Positions 1-7,719 of a stretch of DNA of 64,000 nucleotides are shown one piece after another (positions within the stretch are counted from its first letter, which is position 1; the number at the start of each line of letters is the position of its first letter). The notes under the pieces are model-generated. The model was not told the origin of the DNA. It did no database searches and saw nothing but the letters and a program-made list of their open reading frames with translations. Location: the NCBI RefSeq assembly GCF_019933155.2, contig NZ_CP082944.1, forward strand, positions 2,668,001-2,732,000. The letters are read 5' to 3'. The translations under genes were made by a program, and so were the position numbers. Origin of the DNA: Metabacillus dongyingensis (GTDB lineage: Bacteria > Bacillota > Bacilli > Bacillales > Bacillaceae).

Positions 1-48
1 GCTGCCTATCAATTAGTAGAAGCTTGGGAAGTGAATGAGTCTTTTTAA
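1..48 (+). CDS. 3' end of an unidentified gene (partial)
   Basis: Frame 1 is open from the window edge and ends at TAA (46-48). It encodes the tail AAYQLVEAWEVNESF. The palindromic terminator that starts at 47 directly follows, which fits a real gene end converging on the DinB gene. Too little remains to name a family. Confidence 0.35.
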   Translation, partial: AAYQLVEAWEVNESF

Positions 49-536
49 AAAGCTGGATATCCAGCTTTTTTTTCTGGAATGAACCCTCTGCCAATAAAAC
101 TTGCTCCAACAGGTTCTCTCCCCATGTCTCTTGCCCAGACGGACAGCTGTCCTGCGTGATGAATTTCATGGGCAATGACATGGCGGATGATTTCCCCTTT
201 TTTATAGGTGCCGTCCATCCAAGGCGGAGTTACATTTTCATTTTCCCATGCAATGTTCCAATTTTGCAGATACGTGATCATTTCTGACTGCAGTTCTCCC
301 GATAATCGGATAATCTTTTCAAGTGAGTGGTATTCCCTGATCGTAAAATCGATGATCTTTTCACCCTTAAGCACATTGATCCAGCTGTATTCCACATCAA
401 TGATATGGAGCAGAGTTTCAATTATGGAGCCGACTCCTCCTGACCGTTTTTGCTGCAATTCTTCGTCAGTCAGATTTTTGCACCATTCAAACCACTCTTC
501 TCTTACACGCCAATTGTATTGAAAAAACAGCTGCAT
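45..536 (-). CDS. DinB family protein
   Basis: A 163-residue four-helix-bundle protein of the DinB/YfiT-like superfamily. Members are metal-binding, and several act as thiol (for example bacillithiol) transferases or are DNA-damage induced. Visible features are a His in the segment LLHIIDVEYSW near residue 44 and the C-terminal HVIAHEIHHAGQLSVWAR segment, whose histidines fit the usual His3 metal site. The ATG overlaps the stop of the upstream peptidase E gene by one base (TAATG), so the two are probably translationally coupled. Length is normal. The substrate cannot be told from sequence. Confidence 0.85.
   Translation of the reverse strand: MQLFFQYNWRVREEWFEWCKNLTDEELQQKRSGGVGSIIETLLHIIDVEYSWINVLKGEKIIDFTIREYHSLEKIIRLSGELQSEMITYLQNWNIAWENENVTPPWMDGTYKKGEIIRHVIAHEIHHAGQLSVWARDMGREPVGASFIGRGFIPEKKAGYPAF
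47..73. terminator. Bidirectional rho-independent terminator
   Basis: A perfect inverted repeat (AAAAAGCTGGAT / ATCCAGCTTTTT) flanked by A and T runs sits between two convergent genes. It overlaps the last codons of the minus-strand DinB gene. Confidence 0.85.
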
Positions 537-1237
537 TACTGATCACCCAAGTATAAGGGGAATTTTTCTTCTTCGTGTATGGAATCTTCTGATTTTTTGA
601 CAAAAAAAGTTCTGGCATTCTGTCTTGAGCTGACAATTTTATAAAGTTTTTCATCTATAAAGTGAATCCCAGCACCATCATCAAGGCCGTATCCTGCTTT
701 CATTTTACCGGATAAAATGTGTTCCTGATATGCAGGTCTGCGTTTCTCCTCCCCATCATAATGAGGGCAGCAGCTGCCATGCAGGAAGCCAAGTCCGTTT
801 AATTTATACAGCGGAGCGTTCATGGGATCTGTAAGCCCCTCTTCAAACCAGCAAATAGCTCCCGCACTCAAACCTGCAAGTATGGTCCCGTTCTCATAAG
901 CCTTTCTAATAATCAAATCCAACCCCCACTCTTTCCATAAAACAAGCAAGTTTCTCGTACTTCCGCCTCCAACATAAAGAATATCCTGCGACATGACAAA
1001 ATCCTCCAAATCATAAAAATGAGGATCAAACAAAGCTAGATGATCAGGAACACATGAATGGGAATGAAAGGCATCATAAAACTTTTCTATATATTGATTC
1101 TGATCCCCGCTTGCAGTCGGTACAAAACAAACTTTCGGAAGATCCTTCATACTTTGCTTTAATATGTATTGATCAAGCAGCGGATTTTCAGGCTCCATTG
1201 AAAATCCTCCGCCCCCCATCGCAATAATCTGCCTCAC
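536..1237 (-). CDS. pepE: Peptidase E (S51 family)
   Basis: Cytoplasmic S51 serine peptidase with a class-I-glutaminase-like fold; the family cleaves Asp-X dipeptides or related short substrates. The nucleophile elbow GLSAGAICWFEEG is clear, followed by HGSCCPHYDGE, and the N-terminal IIAMGGGGF strand is typical. I place the start at GTG 1237 (MRQIIAMGG), because the AAGGAG site abuts the upstream ATG at 1246 but lies about 9 bases from this GTG. The result is 233 residues, a usual length. It is coupled to the DinB gene downstream. Confidence 0.88.
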   Translation of the reverse strand: MRQIIAMGGGGFSMEPENPLLDQYILKQSMKDLPKVCFVPTASGDQNQYIEKFYDAFHSHSCVPDHLALFDPHFYDLEDFVMSQDILYVGGGSTRNLLVLWKEWGLDLIIRKAYENGTILAGLSAGAICWFEEGLTDPMNAPLYKLNGLGFLHGSCCPHYDGEEKRRPAYQEHILSGKMKAGYGLDDGAGIHFIDEKLYKIVSSRQNARTFFVKKSEDSIHEEEKFPLYLGDQ

Positions 1238-1255
1238 TGACAACATCTCCTTCTT

Positions 1256-2113
1256 TTAAATTAAAACTTCCCTCAGCAGCAAGCCAAAGAAAATGCCAAG
1301 AAACATGGATGTTAATGTCCCAAGAAGAAAATACTCAGCCCAATTCCGGTCGTCCATCTGTTTAAATCGCGCAATTGACTTAGCCGTCACAATGAATGCA
1401 ATCGCAGGATAAGCACTATAAAAAGTTAAAATGATGACAAGCAGCCTCTCGATGTATCCGATCAGCTTTCCCCGTGATAGATCATGCTTATTAAAAGTAT
1501 AATAAGTGTACTCTTCTACAAGTCCGCCGGCTGAATTCATCTGCTCCTCTTTCCGCTCATTCTTAAAAGAATACCTGCCCTCAAACGAAAGCAGCTGATC
1601 AGGCAGCGTCCCGAGCAAAATCCGGATTATATGCCCGCTTACACTTGTCACTAAAATCACAATAATGATAATAAAAAGGACGGAATTCAGTATACTTAAA
1701 GAAGAATTCTCTGTTAAGAGCTCAATTCCTTTTTCCAGCAGTCCAGAAAAAGTTACCTTAAAAAACAAATGAGAAGCAGTGATAATCATTGCCAGATGGA
1801 TGATCTGATCTGCAATAAAATAGAAAAGCTTTTTCATGTTTTGCTTGCCGACTGTTTTGTCCAGCAGCTTTATTTTTAGAAAATCGATCAGAAAATGAGT
1901 GCCTAATAAAAACAAAATCGGCAAAACGACATATTTCAGTGGCTTTGCAAAATCAAAGGACAACCCCCAGAACAAAAGCGTTGCCGGTAAAAGGACAATA
2001 AAGTGATGCAGCATATGCTTTTTCAAATTCTTCAGCTTTTCTCTCACCATCTCATCCGATTGGAGAAAAAAATCAGCAATTAAATGAGCCAGAATGAGAC
2101 TTAATAAAATCAT
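1256..2113 (-). CDS. DUF3307 family membrane protein
   Basis: An integral membrane protein of about 285 residues that starts MILLSLILAHLIADFFLQSD, the hallmark of the DUF3307 N-terminus (His and Asp within the first helix). Several hydrophobic segments follow (about 40-60, 75-95, 110-135, 155-180, 235-290). A longer reading that starts at 2146 is rejected, because the ATG at 2113 overlaps the TGA of the upstream SatD gene in an ATGA junction. DUF3307 and SatD genes commonly occur as a pair; the function of the pair is unresolved. Confidence 0.8.
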   Translation of the reverse strand: MILLSLILAHLIADFFLQSDEMVREKLKNLKKHMLHHFIVLLPATLLFWGLSFDFAKPLKYVVLPILFLLGTHFLIDFLKIKLLDKTVGKQNMKKLFYFIADQIIHLAMIITASHLFFKVTFSGLLEKGIELLTENSSLSILNSVLFIIIIVILVTSVSGHIIRILLGTLPDQLLSFEGRYSFKNERKEEQMNSAGGLVEEYTYYTFNKHDLSRGKLIGYIERLLVIILTFYSAYPAIAFIVTAKSIARFKQMDDRNWAEYFLLGTLTSMFLGIFFGLLLREVLI

Positions 2114-2874
2114 AGGTTCCCCTTTCCTTCCTCTTTTGAATACCATTCGCTGATGTGCTGCTGTAAATAAGTGCGGATGGACTGCTGCAATTTTGGCAGA
2201 GCTGGATGTGAATCAGGGAATTCTTTTTGCTGAAGCGAGTTCAAAACAATGTTCAAATTAATGAAAATCATTCTTAATTCTTCCCCGCTCCCTTTCTTAA
2301 AGTGACTTGATATCGTGGATGGGGATTTGCCTAAAATCTTTGCCACTTTTCTCTGCTGATTAAAAATCTCAAATAAGGAAAACACCATCTTCTGCAGATC
2401 TGTTTGTTCATTCACAAGCTTTTGATGCATCATCAGCAGGGAATTCATCAATAGCTGAACTTCAGCCCGGTTTTCTTTTATATAAAACTTGAACTGAGAT
2501 CTTTCATCTCCCTCTTTTTTCAGAGATTCATTGGCTTCCCTCGCAAGCTTGATCATGGGATGAATCCACGTTTCGATATCAATCTCTTTTAATTCTCTAC
2601 TGATGTCTCCAAAGGTAACTCCGAAATATGGAGGATTGTCTGGCAGGTTCCATATGACGCTGATGAAATGGGCAATTTCATATGCAGTTGAATACCCATT
2701 TGCAATCAAGATGATTTCATCTCCCCTGCGGTGTTTCACAATCACTTCATCATTTGTCCAAGTCTTAATCCATTTTACCATTTTTTCTAAATAGGCTGAT
2801 AATTCTTCTCCCATTCCCTCTGCTGAGGAATTTTGGATGTCCATGATGAAAATTGAGGCTGGGTGTTGGGGCAT
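2110..2874 (-). CDS. SatD-family protein with helix-turn-helix
   Basis: A 254-residue soluble protein related to SatD. The N-terminal half (about 1-110; IFIMDIQNSS..., RRGDEIILI, YFGVTFGDI) has the look of a degenerate nucleotide-cyclase-like or sensor fold. A helix-turn-helix-like stretch, KVAKILGKSPSTISSHFKKG, lies near 180-200. The ATG follows AGGAGG with 9-base spacing. Together with the DUF3307 gene it forms a two-gene operon. The HTH and the repeats in its promoter suggest autoregulation; the SatD name comes from a streptococcal secretion/acid-tolerance locus and does not settle the function here. Confidence 0.75.
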   Translation of the reverse strand: MPQHPASIFIMDIQNSSAEGMGEELSAYLEKMVKWIKTWTNDEVIVKHRRGDEIILIANGYSTAYEIAHFISVIWNLPDNPPYFGVTFGDISRELKEIDIETWIHPMIKLAREANESLKKEGDERSQFKFYIKENRAEVQLLMNSLLMMHQKLVNEQTDLQKMVFSLFEIFNQQRKVAKILGKSPSTISSHFKKGSGEELRMIFINLNIVLNSLQQKEFPDSHPALPKLQQSIRTYLQQHISEWYSKEEGKGNL

Positions 2875-2892
2875 TTCATGAAACCTCCTAGA

Positions 2893-2940
2893 AATTCGAT
2901 TATATTATCAAATATATCAATAATTCGATTATATAGTCAA
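2893..2940 (-). promoter_or_regulatory. satD promoter with duplicated operator-like repeat
   Basis: AATTCGATTATAT occurs twice (2893-2905 and 2922-2934), 29 bp apart, each followed two bases later by TCAAA. On the minus strand a sigma-A-like TTGACT - 18 bp - TATATT promoter overlaps these repeats. Their placement suggests binding sites, possibly for the HTH of SatD itself. Confidence 0.5.
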
Positions 2941-3043
2941 ACTTTTACAATGTGCTGCTATTTAGACGAATAATCATTATTTTCTTTAAATATGTGAAAA
3001 TAGTACTGTTTGTCGAAAAATAAAACTACCAATGTACGTTAAT

Positions 3044-3133
3044 AAGAACTATAATTTATTTTATAAAGAACAAAAATCTTATTTGCTATTCTGAAACATT
3101 TTATATACAACCTTTTTGTTCTTTATAAAGAAT
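3044..3133. promoter_or_regulatory. SinR-like boxes upstream of the RiPP operon
   Basis: Three elements resemble the known SinR site (GTTCTYT): the half-site AAGAAC at 3044-3049, AAAGAAC at 3065-3071, and the near-perfect palindrome GTTCTTTATAAAGAAT at 3118-3133, about 24 bp before the precursor start. I see no clean -35/-10 pair; the AT-rich stretch around 3083-3110 is the likely promoter zone. A SinR homologue is encoded at 38078. Confidence 0.6.
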
Positions 3134-3156
3134 TAAATTAAGAAATGAGGCCTACT

Positions 3157-3360
3157 ATGAAGAATGAATATGATGGAAATGTATCACGTCCTATGGTTTT
3201 AAGTCACCAGCCGGTTCGGTTTGAGACAGCTCAGAGCTGGAATAAAGGCCATGGTAATGTGGATCACCCTGGTAAAGGGAACGGCGGAATTCATTATCCT
3301 AATCCGCCATATACCGGTCCCCGCCATGATAATGGAGGAGGAAAGGGAAAAGGAAATTAA
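3157..3360 (+). CDS. Putative RiPP precursor peptide, Gly/His/Pro/Asn-rich
   Basis: A 67-residue peptide with a two-part structure. Residues 1-29 are leader-like and end HQPVRFETAQSWN. Residues 30-67 are rich in Gly, Pro, His, Asn and Lys, with three GxGN motifs (GHGN 31-34, GKGN 39-42, GKGN 64-67) and an aromatic/proline segment YPNPPYTGP (47-55). There is no Cys, and the only Ser/Thr in the second half is T53. I use ATG 3157 because GAGG at 3147-3150 lies 6 bases upstream; the ATG at 3145 has no ribosome site. The gene heads an operon with kinase, PqqD/RRE, peptidase and exporter genes, which is why I call it a precursor. I do not recognise the peptide family, and the product is unknown. 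Confidence 0.7.
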   Translation: MKNEYDGNVSRPMVLSHQPVRFETAQSWNKGHGNVDHPGKGNGGIHYPNPPYTGPRHDNGGGKGKGN

Positions 3361-3370
3361 TATCAACAAT

Positions 3371-3402
3371 AAAGAAGGTCCATAAGTCTTATGGCCTTCT
3401 TT
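3371..3402 (+). terminator. Hairpin between precursor and modification genes
   Basis: A 15-bp stem with one bulged T (AAAGAAGGTCCATAAG paired with CTTATGGCCTTCTTT) starts 11 bases after the precursor stop and is followed by only a short T-rich stretch (TTATAT). It probably acts as a leaky terminator or 3' stabiliser that keeps precursor mRNA in excess over the downstream enzymes. Confidence 0.65.
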
Positions 3403-3425
3403 ATATGATGATTGAGGAGAACGAT

Positions 3426-4205
3426 ATGACCAATATAAATACTAAAATTGGTGAGCATAATATAAGACTGGTTTGCGAAAATAAGAAACTAGTAAATTTT
3501 TTAACTCACCAATTCCTAATAAGAGATCATGGCAGAAAAATAGATTTATCGATATTAATTGAGAAAGGCTACGGTCAGCCCTTTAAGAATTATGATGTAG
3601 ACGTTTCTGAAACTCTAACTTCCATCACATTTAAAAGAGCAGATTACAAAATTACAGTTGACCCAAATTACACGCAAGCGGAAGTGCACGTTCACAATGA
3701 ACTCGCACTAAAACACGCTTTAATGAACCTTTACAGTTCTTTTATCGTTCACAGAAACTGGGGGATTCTTCTACATTCTTCTTGCGTCCTTGAGACAAAT
3801 GGTGCACACATTTTCACAGGACATTCTGGAGCAGGAAAATCCACAGCAGCCAAACTCTCTGCTCCCCGCCCATTATTGTCTGACGAAGCAACAATCATAA
3901 AAATCGATAAAGAGGGAATTCTGGCCTTTGACTCGCCATTCAGAAGTGAATTGCATGGACATGCACCTGTTTCTAATATAAAACTGCTGAGCATTGACCT
4001 TCTCCATCAATCTCTTTCAATAGAAAGAAACCGGGTTGATAAACCATCTGCCCTTTTAGCGTTATTGGATAAAGTATTCTATTGGCCCAGCAATAAAGAA
4101 GAAACGAAAAGAATTCTTACTATGCTGCGCTTTCTCGTAGAGCATGTTGACATTTATGATCTTTATTTTCAAAAAAATAATCGATTTTGGGAGATGATTT
4201 CATGA
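3426..4205 (+). CDS. HPr-kinase-like protein (lasso-type K)
   Basis: A 259-residue P-loop protein related to the C-terminal domain of HPr kinase/phosphorylase and to the lasso-cluster kinases (PadeK type) that phosphorylate a precursor peptide. Visible are the LLHSSCV segment before the P-loop, the Walker A GHSGAGKST at about 132-140, and LLSDEATII downstream, which matches the LISDD position of the second cluster's kinase. ATG 3426 is chosen over 3405 because GAGGAG at 3414-3419 fits it. The stop overlaps the next start (ATGA). The precursor here has no C-terminal Ser, so its target residue, if any, must differ from that in paeninodin. Confidence 0.8.
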   Translation: MTNINTKIGEHNIRLVCENKKLVNFLTHQFLIRDHGRKIDLSILIEKGYGQPFKNYDVDVSETLTSITFKRADYKITVDPNYTQAEVHVHNELALKHALMNLYSSFIVHRNWGILLHSSCVLETNGAHIFTGHSGAGKSTAAKLSAPRPLLSDEATIIKIDKEGILAFDSPFRSELHGHAPVSNIKLLSIDLLHQSLSIERNRVDKPSALLALLDKVFYWPSNKEETKRILTMLRFLVEHVDIYDLYFQKNNRFWEMIS

Positions 4206-4468
4206 CATATTATAAACAGGCACCTGATTGCGAAACAGTAGAAATCGATGGAGAATGGATGATTCTCCACTCCGGTCAATTCACCATTACGAAGTTAAAT
4301 GAAACGGGCGGATTCTGCTGGTCATTGCTAAAAGATGCGCACACTGTAGACGAACTGGTTCTGTCTTTTCAAACTCAGTTTAATAAAGACAATCAGGAAA
4401 CAAAACATGAGCTTCAGTGCTTTCTAAAAGAATTGGAACAATACGGATTGATTGAACATGCGGTTTGA
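4202..4468 (+). CDS. PqqD family peptide-binding protein (RRE, B1-like)
   Basis: An 88-residue winged-helix PqqD-like RiPP recognition element. In related systems such a domain binds the leader peptide and presents the substrate to enzymes. The pattern GEWMILHSGQFTITKLNETGG, then FCWSLLKD and a C-terminal helix ending LEQYGLIE, is typical (compare the B1 protein at 11198-11497). The ATG at 4202 overlaps the kinase stop and follows GGGAG; an upstream in-frame TTG at 4187 is not preferred. It should bind the leader at 3157. Confidence 0.85.
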   Translation: MTYYKQAPDCETVEIDGEWMILHSGQFTITKLNETGGFCWSLLKDAHTVDELVLSFQTQFNKDNQETKHELQCFLKELEQYGLIEHAV

Positions 4469-4901
4469 TCAGAATACAGTCAATCTATTGAAAGCGACCA
4501 TTGAAAAACACGGATGGATTGACTTGCCGGCTGAAGGCTTCAGCATGTATCCCTTTATTCAAAAAGGTGAAATTTGCCGATTTATAAAATTCGATCATAG
4601 AAACCTTAAAAAAGGACAGATCCTTCTCTTTTATTCCAAATCAGGGAAGCTGATTGCCCACAGATTATACCGCTATGAAAAGGGGCATTACATCCTAAAA
4701 GGAGATACAAACGAATGCCTGGATGAGCCAGTATCACCTGCTCAAGTGATTGGCTGCCTGGAATCAGTTCAAAAAAAGAAAGGCATGATCATGATGCATA
4801 AGCCTTTTCCATTTCTATACAGTCAAGCGGTCGTTTCTTCTCCCTTCTCTGCACGGCTGTTCCGCTTCTATTTAAAAAGAAGACTCGGTGAAGCGCTATG
4901 A
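4458..4901 (+). CDS. S24/S26 (SipW-like) peptidase homologue
   Basis: A 147-residue protein with the signal-peptidase core but no membrane anchor. The serine motif is GFSMYPFIQKGE. The general-base position is His in IAHRLYR (as in SipW/ER-type enzymes, not Lys), and box E is LKGDTNE. Bacterial signal peptidases normally have an N-terminal membrane helix; this one starts directly in the domain. It occupies the operon position that a lasso B2 protease holds in the other cluster, so it may be the leader peptidase. This is inference. It overlaps PqqD by 11 bases and the exporter by 4. Confidence 0.75.
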   Translation: MRFDQNTVNLLKATIEKHGWIDLPAEGFSMYPFIQKGEICRFIKFDHRNLKKGQILLFYSKSGKLIAHRLYRYEKGHYILKGDTNECLDEPVSPAQVIGCLESVQKKKGMIMMHKPFPFLYSQAVVSSPFSARLFRFYLKRRLGEAL

Positions 4902-6700
4902 TAAAAAAGAAATGGAACACATTCAAGAACATGTTTTTAATAGAAGATATCCGCAGGACATTCGCTTTGCTGGGTCCCTATCTATTAAAGTACAAAAGAT
5001 CCTACATATCTCTTTTTTTTACTATGCTCTCACAAATTTTATTAACGATCGGTTTTGCCTGGTTCTTTGGAACGATCACAGATGCTGCCGTTCAAAATGA
5101 AACGGATAAACTAAAATGGCTGCTGCCGTTTGGCCTTGGTTTACTAAGTATAAGCTTGGCAACGACGTACTTTTACACTTATTTAGAGTCCGTAACAATC
5201 AATAAAGTAAAACTAGAACTCAAAGAGCAAGTTTTAAAGCATCTTCTTCTTCTGCCAGTGAAAAAAACATCAAACATGCGAACTGGAGATTTAATGACTC
5301 ATTTCATAAACGATGTCAACTGCATCGAAGGAGTCATCGGCAGTAATCTGCTTTATCTCATTCAGCTCCCTTTAACATTTGCTGCTGTTTCTGTTTACAT
5401 GTTTATCATCAATTGGCAGATGGCTTTAATAGGTTTTTCTGTGATCCCTCTTGCCATTGCTATTGGGGCTGTTTTTGGCATTCTGCTAAGAAACAACAGC
5501 AGAAAAATGTTTACTCAAATCAGTGATATAAACAGTACACTTAATGAAATGTTTCAGGGTTTATCCGTTATTCGATCTTTTCTTTTAGAGAAAAAAATGT
5601 CTCAAAAGCAAAACAGTCAAAACCAGGATCTCTTTACATTAGAAATGAAAAATACTAAACTTCGCGGTTTTTTTTATATTGGCGGAGAAGCCATTACTTC
5701 CATCACTTATATAACGGGACTTTGCCTGGGAGCTTATTTTGTTTCTAAATCCATGATTACAGTTGGTTCGCTGCTCACCTTCGTTACTCTGATGCAGCAT
5801 TTGATCTCCCCGCTTACCGGTTTAGCAGGAATTTGGGGCAGCTTCCAAAGTTCAGCATCAGCAGTTGAAAGACTATCAAACGTATTAAATGAAGAAGTTG
5901 AACTAAACCATCTTCCTGAATACATTCCATCAAAAATCAAAGGCTCTATTCAACTGAAGAACATTACCTTTAGTTACGATCAGCAAAAAAAATCGATAGA
6001 TAACATGACATTAGATATACCAGCAGGCCAAACAGTTGCGATTGTCGGGCCAAGCGGTGCAGGAAAATCAACACTCTTTCACCTCATCCAAGGCTTCTAT
6101 CAGCCAGACAGCGGAATGGTTACACTGGATCACAATCCAGCAGAACTCCTTCCCCCATCTGTTGTAAGAAGTTCTTTCGCATATGTTGCGCAAGAAACCT
6201 TTCTTTTCTCTGGAACAATCAAAGATAACCTCCTGCTCGCACGGCCAAACATTTCAAATCAAGAGCTCGTTACTGCAGCAAAACAAGCAAACATTCATAA
6301 TTTCATCATGACATTGCCAAATCAGTATGACACAGAAGTCGGCGAAAGAGGCGTTCGCCTATCAGGAGGACAAAAACAAAGACTCTCCATTGCAAGAGCC
6401 ATCTTAAAAAATGCACCTATCCTGTTATTAGATGAAGCAACATCCGCACTCGACAGTGAAAGTGAGCTATTTGTCAAAGAAGCATTAGCCGCAATCAAAA
6501 ACAAAACGACACTCATTATCGCCCATCGTTTATCGACGATTCAGCATGCAGACCTAATTGTAGTAATGGATGAAGGGAAAATTGTTCAGATGGGGAGACA
6601 TGAGGAATTGATTACTCAAGAAGGTCTATATAGGAAATTATCACACCTGACATTTAAAGCAAAAGAAAAGCTGCCTTCATTACAAGCAATCTCTCAATAA
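4898..6700 (+). CDS. ABC transporter, fused permease and ATPase (peptide exporter)
   Basis: A 600-residue half-transporter. Six membrane segments lie in about 30-310 (two around 35-85, two around 140-195, two around 255-300). The ATPase domain has Walker A GPSGAGKST at about 384, Q-loop VAQETF, signature LSGGQKQR at about 488, Walker B ILLLDEATSALD at about 509 and the H-loop AHRLST. It has no N-terminal C39 peptidase domain, so leader removal must be done by another protein. It probably homodimerises and exports the peptide made from 3157. The ATG overlaps the upstream stop. Confidence 0.88.
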   Translation: MIKKKWNTFKNMFLIEDIRRTFALLGPYLLKYKRSYISLFFTMLSQILLTIGFAWFFGTITDAAVQNETDKLKWLLPFGLGLLSISLATTYFYTYLESVTINKVKLELKEQVLKHLLLLPVKKTSNMRTGDLMTHFINDVNCIEGVIGSNLLYLIQLPLTFAAVSVYMFIINWQMALIGFSVIPLAIAIGAVFGILLRNNSRKMFTQISDINSTLNEMFQGLSVIRSFLLEKKMSQKQNSQNQDLFTLEMKNTKLRGFFYIGGEAITSITYITGLCLGAYFVSKSMITVGSLLTFVTLMQHLISPLTGLAGIWGSFQSSASAVERLSNVLNEEVELNHLPEYIPSKIKGSIQLKNITFSYDQQKKSIDNMTLDIPAGQTVAIVGPSGAGKSTLFHLIQGFYQPDSGMVTLDHNPAELLPPSVVRSSFAYVAQETFLFSGTIKDNLLLARPNISNQELVTAAKQANIHNFIMTLPNQYDTEVGERGVRLSGGQKQRLSIARAILKNAPILLLDEATSALDSESELFVKEALAAIKNKTTLIIAHRLSTIQHADLIVVMDEGKIVQMGRHEELITQEGLYRKLSHLTFKAKEKLPSLQAISQ

Positions 6701-6714
6701 GGGATGGATGAAAG

Positions 6715-7665
6715 ATGATCATACACTTTTTACAATCATTATTTAATCAAACTAAATTACCAGAAAAAGAAAGCGATTATCAAAATTTAATAGAAGATAT
6801 TCATCACTTTTCAATTGAACCTCAAGTTTATCATCTATTAAAACAACATGACCGTCTGAATGAAACACCTGCTTTTTTCACTGACTACTTAAAGAAAGCA
6901 ACAGATCAAATCTTGCTTCAAAACCTTTTTATTAAAGTGCAAATGGAAAAGATATTAAAATTATTTGAAACTCAAAAAATAGACACCATCCCTTTAAAAG
7001 GTGTCTATTTTGCGGAAAAATACTTTGGACATATCGCTGCAAGATCTACTTCAGATATTGACTTACTGATCCATCAAAAAGACAGACAAACGGTTGATGG
7101 AATACTTAGAAACCGAGGATTCATCTATGAAGATGAGGGTCCTAAAGATCACTTTCACTGCAGCTACAGATTGGATTTTCTTGGTTCCTCCATTCCATTA
7201 AGAGTCGAAATACATTGGAACCTATTAAAAGAAAATACCTCAGAGCTGGACATTATTGAGTTTTGGAATGATGCGGTTCCTATAATGGCTTATCAGCATA
7301 TTAAAGAACTCTCCCACCAGCATGCTTTTTATATGATTGTGCTTCATGCATGGCGTCATAATTTAGATTCACTGAGACACTTTATTGATGTGATTCAAAC
7401 GGTGTCTATATTGGAAAATAAGATTTGCTTTGAATCTCTGTTTAACCAGGCAAAGAAAGATAAAACTTTGAAAAGAGTTCAGAGAACGTTAAAAATCGTT
7501 TATAGGGTGTTTGGAGAAATAAAATATCCTGAACAACTATCAATACAAAAGAATTACGGCAAGTGGTGGGAATATGAAAAAATCAGGGATCGGGAGTATC
7601 GGAGTTTGAGGGTTTATTTGGACTTTGTGGATTACTTATTGTTTAGTGTTGATAACAGAATATAA
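6715..7665 (+). CDS. Nucleotidyltransferase family protein (lasso-cluster type)
   Basis: A 316-residue protein of the NTP_transf_5-like nucleotidyltransferases that accompany PadeN-type lasso clusters. LKGVYFAEKYFG at about 94 is followed by RSTSDIDLLI, whose DxD (114/116) should bind metal, and later by HAWRH. It is the last gene of the plus-strand RiPP operon, and a homologue stands in the same functional set at 9513-10706. It may transfer a nucleotide to a kinase-modified peptide; no substrate is visible. Confidence 0.75.
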   Translation: MIIHFLQSLFNQTKLPEKESDYQNLIEDIHHFSIEPQVYHLLKQHDRLNETPAFFTDYLKKATDQILLQNLFIKVQMEKILKLFETQKIDTIPLKGVYFAEKYFGHIAARSTSDIDLLIHQKDRQTVDGILRNRGFIYEDEGPKDHFHCSYRLDFLGSSIPLRVEIHWNLLKENTSELDIIEFWNDAVPIMAYQHIKELSHQHAFYMIVLHAWRHNLDSLRHFIDVIQTVSILENKICFESLFNQAKKDKTLKRVQRTLKIVYRVFGEIKYPEQLSIQKNYGKWWEYEKIRDREYRSLRVYLDFVDYLLFSVDNRI

Positions 7666-7667
7666 AT

Positions 7668-7700
7668 AAAAGCCACTATGAAAGATTTATAGTGGCTTTT
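7668..7700. terminator. Shared bidirectional terminator between the two peptide clusters
   Basis: The inverted repeat AAAAGCCACTAT / ATAGTGGCTTTT lies between the convergent gene ends at 7665 and 7720, with A and T runs on the outer sides. Confidence 0.88.
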
Positions 7701-7719
7701 AACGTTATCTTTCAACTAT

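Noticed and set aside
3145..7665. Plus-strand cluster as an ordinary lasso cluster with a missed cyclase
   Set aside because: All six frames between 2875 and 7720 are accounted for and contain no asparagine-synthetase or transglutaminase-like motif; use of the cyclase at 12663 in trans remains possible, but the precursor lacks a Gly/Ala-x7-8-Asp/Glu ring pattern after a Thr(-2).
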